This document shows positions 62,556 through 64,000 of a stretch of DNA of 64,000 bases, piece after piece; the first letter of the stretch is position 1; each line of letters begins with the position of its first letter. Both the position numbers and the translations under genes were made by a program. Below the pieces are notes generated by a model, which was given only the letters and a program-made list of their open reading frames with translations, was not told where the DNA came from and did no database searches. Source of the DNA: Neckera pumila (Eukaryota > Streptophyta > Bryopsida > Hypnales > Neckeraceae); the NCBI GenBank assembly GCA_963969595.1, contig OZ018410.1, forward strand, positions 22,368,913-22,432,912. The letters run 5' to 3'.

Positions 62556-62915
62556 TTAACGATACGGTTGTAACATATAAAAGTCCTGAAGCTTGTCAGA
62601 CCTCTTGAGGAGTGCCCGGACGTCGTCCACAACATCGTCGCTGAAGTTGCACGACAAGAACCCTCTCCGCCGCAGCCTCTCCTCCCACTGCAAACCTTTC
62701 TGCTGCCGCTCCACATTCTCGGGCACCTCACAAGCCACGAAGCTGACGGCTTTCCTTGCCCACATCCGTTCCAACAAGAGCCTCTCAGAGCTAGTCCTGG
62801 TGAAGCTCTCGTCCAGGGAGTCGAACAGGAGAGAGTACAAACGCAGACCTTCGCAGAAGGAAGTCAGAAAGTTCGGTGAAACCAGGTCCATCTCTTCTTC
62901 CACTACGAGCAGGAT
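62556..62915 (-). CDS. GRAS-domain transcription regulator, C-terminal exon only (119 aa)
   Basis: GRAS proteins are plant transcription regulators. The exon begins at a clear acceptor (CATGCAG, then ATCCTG at 62915) in phase 0 and ends at the stop at 62556. ILLVVEEEMDLVSPNFLTSF matches the VV(V)E/Q-E segment of the PFYRE region. LYSLLFDSLDESF, WARKAVSFVACE and VERQQKGLQWEERLRRRGF are typical PFYRE/SAW-entry motifs. The protein then ends DFYMLQPYR, without the usual SAW tail (W.G..L..SAW). The N-terminal GRAS domain is not found between 62916 and 64000, so it either lies beyond the window edge across a long intron or is missing. Family is confident; completeness is not. Confidence 0.75.
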   Translation of the reverse strand: MLLVVEEEMDLVSPNFLTSFCEGLRLYSLLFDSLDESFTRTSSERLLLERMWARKAVSFVACEVPENVERQQKGLQWEERLRRRGFLSCNFSDDVVDDVRALLKRSDKLQDFYMLQPYR

Positions 62916-63048
62916 CTGCATGCATGGGAGTACATACAGATCGAACATCAATTTCGGTGCATTGGCGCGATTCATTCTAGCTAGTGTCGAAAGTTGTGAC
63001 GTGCATATATCGGCACTAGCCAGGGTCTAATTTCAGTCAAGAAACTAA

Positions 63049-63075
63049 GACAGGCATGACAGGCATGACAGGCAT
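63049..63075. repeat. 9-bp tandem repeat x3
   Basis: GACAGGCAT repeated three times without interruption. Confidence 0.95.
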
Positions 63076-63662
63076 GGATTTATGTTTCAGGCGGGGCGCG
63101 TCCCGAAGTAGTGGAATACAGTCAATATATACCACTTAGCAAAATTGACGTTGCATGCATGCGGGGGGGTTTGAAATTAGTAGGTCAACTTCTTTGTATG
63201 AAATCAATGATGAGTGATTCCAGACTGAGACAAAGACTGTGTAGTGGCTCCTGCGCTTTTCTGAGTCCTAGATGTGCGTGCCAGCTTTTGCTGGTAGATG
63301 ACCTGTATGATTGATTGGTGGAGAATCTAGATAGGGACTAGTGTCCAGATACCTGGGTGTGTGTGAGTGACGACAAGGGGAAACATGTTACACTGACGGA
63401 CGTGAGTATCGAGGTAGAGAAGAGTAGGAACATGTGTTTGCACTTGCCTGGACGTACAGCAGAGAACACACTTCACTAGCAGAAGTTCACTACATGAAAG
63501 GTGGGAATAGGATGACAGTACTCTAGTACTCTGAATGACATTTAGCTAGCGTGTGTCGATTAGCTCGATCACGTACACTACTACAAAATATAAATGTTAG
63601 CCTATGCACATAAAACTTTGGCGTTAATCTTACGGTGTCATTGTTCTTATCCCATCTTTTAA

Positions 63663-63771
63663 CTACACAAAATAGTGAAATTAGGTTGCCCCAGACTAAT
63701 TTCTCATATCTAACACTTTCAGACATGGTGAACTATAGTCTGGGGCAACCTAATTTCACTATTTTGTGTAG
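63663..63771. repeat. Perfect 36-bp inverted repeat, 37-nt loop
   Basis: 63663-63698 (starting CTACACAAAATAGTGAAATT) is the exact inverse complement of 63736-63771. The 37-nt spacer is unpaired. The 109-nt unit has the size of a MIRNA or foldback locus. Perfect arms imply recent origin or selection. Confidence 0.9.
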
Positions 63772-63896
63772 AGAACCGGAGAGTCTTGGACCAAGCATGT
63801 CAATCGTATATTCACCCCCACCAGGATAAATCTACAATAGCGCTCCTTGCTACACTCAGCTAGGTAGTCTGTTTCCAGAGTCCAATCTAGCTTGTG

Positions 63897-64000
63897 CACA
63901 TTCAAGCTGTAACTCACTTATAATAAACATTCAACATGGTAACTTGTGCTGTTGTTCACATTCAAGCTGTAACTCACTTTTAGTAATTAAACATTCAACA
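63897..64000. repeat. 60-bp direct repeat at the window edge
   Basis: CACATTCAAGCTGTAACTCA at 63897 recurs at 63957, and each copy is followed by ..TAAACATTCAACA. More copies may continue past the window. Confidence 0.85.

Overview
The window is nuclear DNA of a plant. Genes have many GT-AG introns of roughly 70-650 bp, and their products are plant-type: eIF3i, a TolB/DPP6-N-like secreted protein, a BAHD acyltransferase, a GRAS domain and an organellar-type aconitase. BAHD and GRAS families point to a land plant. The compact genes, short introns and MITE-rich AT-rich spacers would suit a bryophyte or other small-genome non-seed plant, but that is a guess from style and was not tested.

Layout. 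1-9.3 kb is gene-poor and repeat-rich: a 33-bp tandem array, two MITE-type elements and a 0.27-kb tandem duplication. 9.48-9.60 kb folds into a long miRNA-precursor-like hairpin. 9.87-14.63 kb holds two divergent genes sharing a 225-bp promoter: a 141-aa conserved-looking small protein (minus) and eIF3 subunit I (plus, 7 exons, 326 aa). 17.17-21.56 kb is a 5-exon, 715-aa TolB-like beta-propeller gene with repeated blocks in introns 1 and 2. 24.96-29.16 kb (minus) is a 7-exon gene with a C-terminal J-domain; its first exon is uncertain. 29.5-35.7 kb is a repeat nest: head-to-tail and inverted copies of a ~0.4-kb element rich in TTTG/TTTTG, a 32-bp satellite, a TTAA-bounded element, a foldback element and a nested MITE. 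36.63-38.43 kb (minus) is a BAHD acyltransferase with an in-frame TAG that may be the 3' end of a 99-nt intron. 39.68-42.32 kb (minus) is a decayed nucleostemin-type GTPase. 43.11-50.97 kb is an intact 20-exon, 1022-aa aconitase. 51-62.5 kb is AT-rich with MITEs and hairpins. 62.56-62.92 kb (minus) is the terminal exon of a GRAS gene with an unusual C-terminus.

The genes do not form a pathway. They are ordinary housekeeping or specialised loci separated by non-autonomous transposons. The most unusual material is the repeat fraction: three ~0.9-kb elements bounded by TTAA with CCCCTAAAGG-type inverted ends (piggyBac-like in appearance), a three-copy MITE family with 30-bp inverted ends, a miRNA-like hairpin at 9.5 kb and a perfect 36-bp inverted repeat at 63.7 kb. 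Exon coordinates were derived by hand from splice signals, reading phase and remembered family consensus. No alignment or search was run.
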